From positions 1 to 64,000 of the forward strand of contig JAFAAN010000031.1 in NCBI GenBank assembly GCA_023426545.1: 64,000 nt of DNA, given 5' to 3'. The position numbers and the translations under genes were made by a program. The notes under the pieces were generated by a model that saw nothing but the letters and a program-made list of their open reading frames with translations, was not told the DNA's origin and did no database searches. Positions 63,559 through 64,000 of the stretch are shown one piece after another; within the stretch, counting starts at the first letter, position 1, and each line of letters starts with the position of its first letter. Origin of the DNA: Pseudomonadota bacterium. Its GTDB lineage: Bacteria > Myxococcota > Myxococcia > Myxococcales > Myxococcaceae.

Positions 63559-64000
63559 TCAGGTGCTGAGCGCGCGCACGCGGGCCGCGAGGTTGTGCGT
63601 GAAGAGGCGGAAGATGCGCAGCGCCGCGGCCTCATGCGTGTCCAGGTAGTGCTGGAAGCCAGCGCGGGTGATGCGCAGCGCGCGGACCGAGGTCCGGGCG
63701 CGGACGTGCGCGGACACAGGCGCGTCCTGTACCAGGGAGATCTCCCCCAGGTAGGCGCCGGGCCCCAGCGTGTTGAGCTGGCGCGCGTCCGGCTCCGGCC
63801 CGCTGAACACGTCCACCGCCCCTTCCAGCAGCACGAGGAGGCCGCTGCCCGGCGTGCCCTTCTCCAGCAGCACGGCGCCAGAAGGGATGAGCACTTGACG
63901 GGCCACGCGGTACAGGTCCTTCATGTCGTCGAGCGACAGCTCGCCGAAGATGGGAATGGCCTTGAGGTAGTGGTAGCCATCGGACTCCGGCGCCGCCGCG
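63559..64000 (-). CDS. Cyclic-nucleotide-binding-domain protein, 5' end outside the window
   Basis: The readable 146 C-terminal residues form a CRP-like cNMP-binding domain: IFGELSLDD, the VLLEKGTPGSGLLVLLEGAVDVF beta-barrel, and the phosphate-binding cassette region LGEISLVQDAPVSAHVRARTSVRAL, then two helices to the C-terminus. There is no HTH after it, so it is probably a sensor or regulatory module. The frame stays open to the window end, with a second F-G-E-L-S motif upstream, so an N-terminal domain is missing from view. The typical Arg of the cassette is replaced (APVSAHV), so cNMP binding is uncertain. Confidence 0.85.
   Translation of the reverse strand, partial: AAAPESDGYHYLKAIPIFGELSLDDMKDLYRVARQVLIPSGAVLLEKGTPGSGLLVLLEGAVDVFSGPEPDARQLNTLGPGAYLGEISLVQDAPVSAHVRARTSVRALRITRAGFQHYLDTHEAAALRIFRLFTHNLAARVRALST

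Noticed and set aside
63211..63560. Looked for the missing EF-G P-loop in another frame, as a frameshift would give
   Set aside because: No GHxDAGKT-like coding sequence is visible on the minus strand here, so a simple frameshift does not explain the loss.

Overview
This 64-kb window is high-GC (roughly 70%) DNA from a myxobacterium, most likely Myxococcus or a close relative in the Myxococcaceae. The evidence is the gene style (a kinase-ATPase-GAF-histidine kinase fusion, an AgmX/PglI-type protein, cysteine-rich secreted repeats), the strong G/C third-position bias, and a PKS-NRPS assembly line whose architecture matches the myxochromide (mch) cluster described from Myxococcus xanthus and Stigmatella aurantiaca. 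Most genes look chromosomal. I saw no rRNA, tRNA, CRISPR array or intact transposase.

Layout, 0-18 kb: a secreted cysteine-rich repeat protein; a CrtI-type phytoene desaturase; a 1766-aa multidomain sensor kinase whose Ser/Thr kinase part has lost key catalytic residues; clpX; a conserved hypothetical gene; a GYF-like/AgmX-type membrane protein; truA; a 54-aa ribbon-helix-helix protein; an outer-membrane-type protein; a small integral membrane protein divergent from an unusual MarR-AraC fusion regulator; a leucine-rich-repeat lipoprotein; larE; and an APS-kinase-like gene with a histone H1-like tail.

18.4-20.7 kb: a tight minus-strand operon of five genes, in transcription order E1-like adenylyltransferase, TusA-like carrier, CysO/MoaD-like protein ending in Gly-Gly, a second degenerate E1-like protein, and a JAMM metalloprotease. 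It resembles the CysO/Mec sulfur-transfer pathway. The two E1-like proteins are complementary: the first keeps the ATP site but lacks the N-terminal arginine helix, and the second keeps that helix but has lost the ATP site. This suggests a bacterial heterodimeric E1.

20.8-29.2 kb: a lipoprotein, a NarL-type two-component pair with translational coupling, a GH5 mannanase-like lipoprotein, and an ABC ATPase followed by a permease fused to an M1 metallopeptidase.

29.8-59.3 kb: mchA (PKS KS-AT-DH-degenerate ER-KR-ACP), mchB (C-A-NMT-PCP / C-A-PCP-E) and mchC (four C-A-PCP modules plus TE), then a small membrane protein. Reading binding-pocket residues by eye gives threonine for module 1, proline for module 4 and a glutamine-like code for module 6. 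The predicted product is an acylated, cyclised N-methyl-Thr / D-aa / aa / Pro / aa / Gln hexapeptide, and all six carrier-protein serines are intact.

59.3-64 kb: a RhlE-type DEAD-box helicase; an EF-G-like gene whose N-terminal P-loop region is missing exactly at one copy of a 17-bp direct repeat; and the C-terminal part of a cyclic-nucleotide-binding-domain protein that runs off the window.
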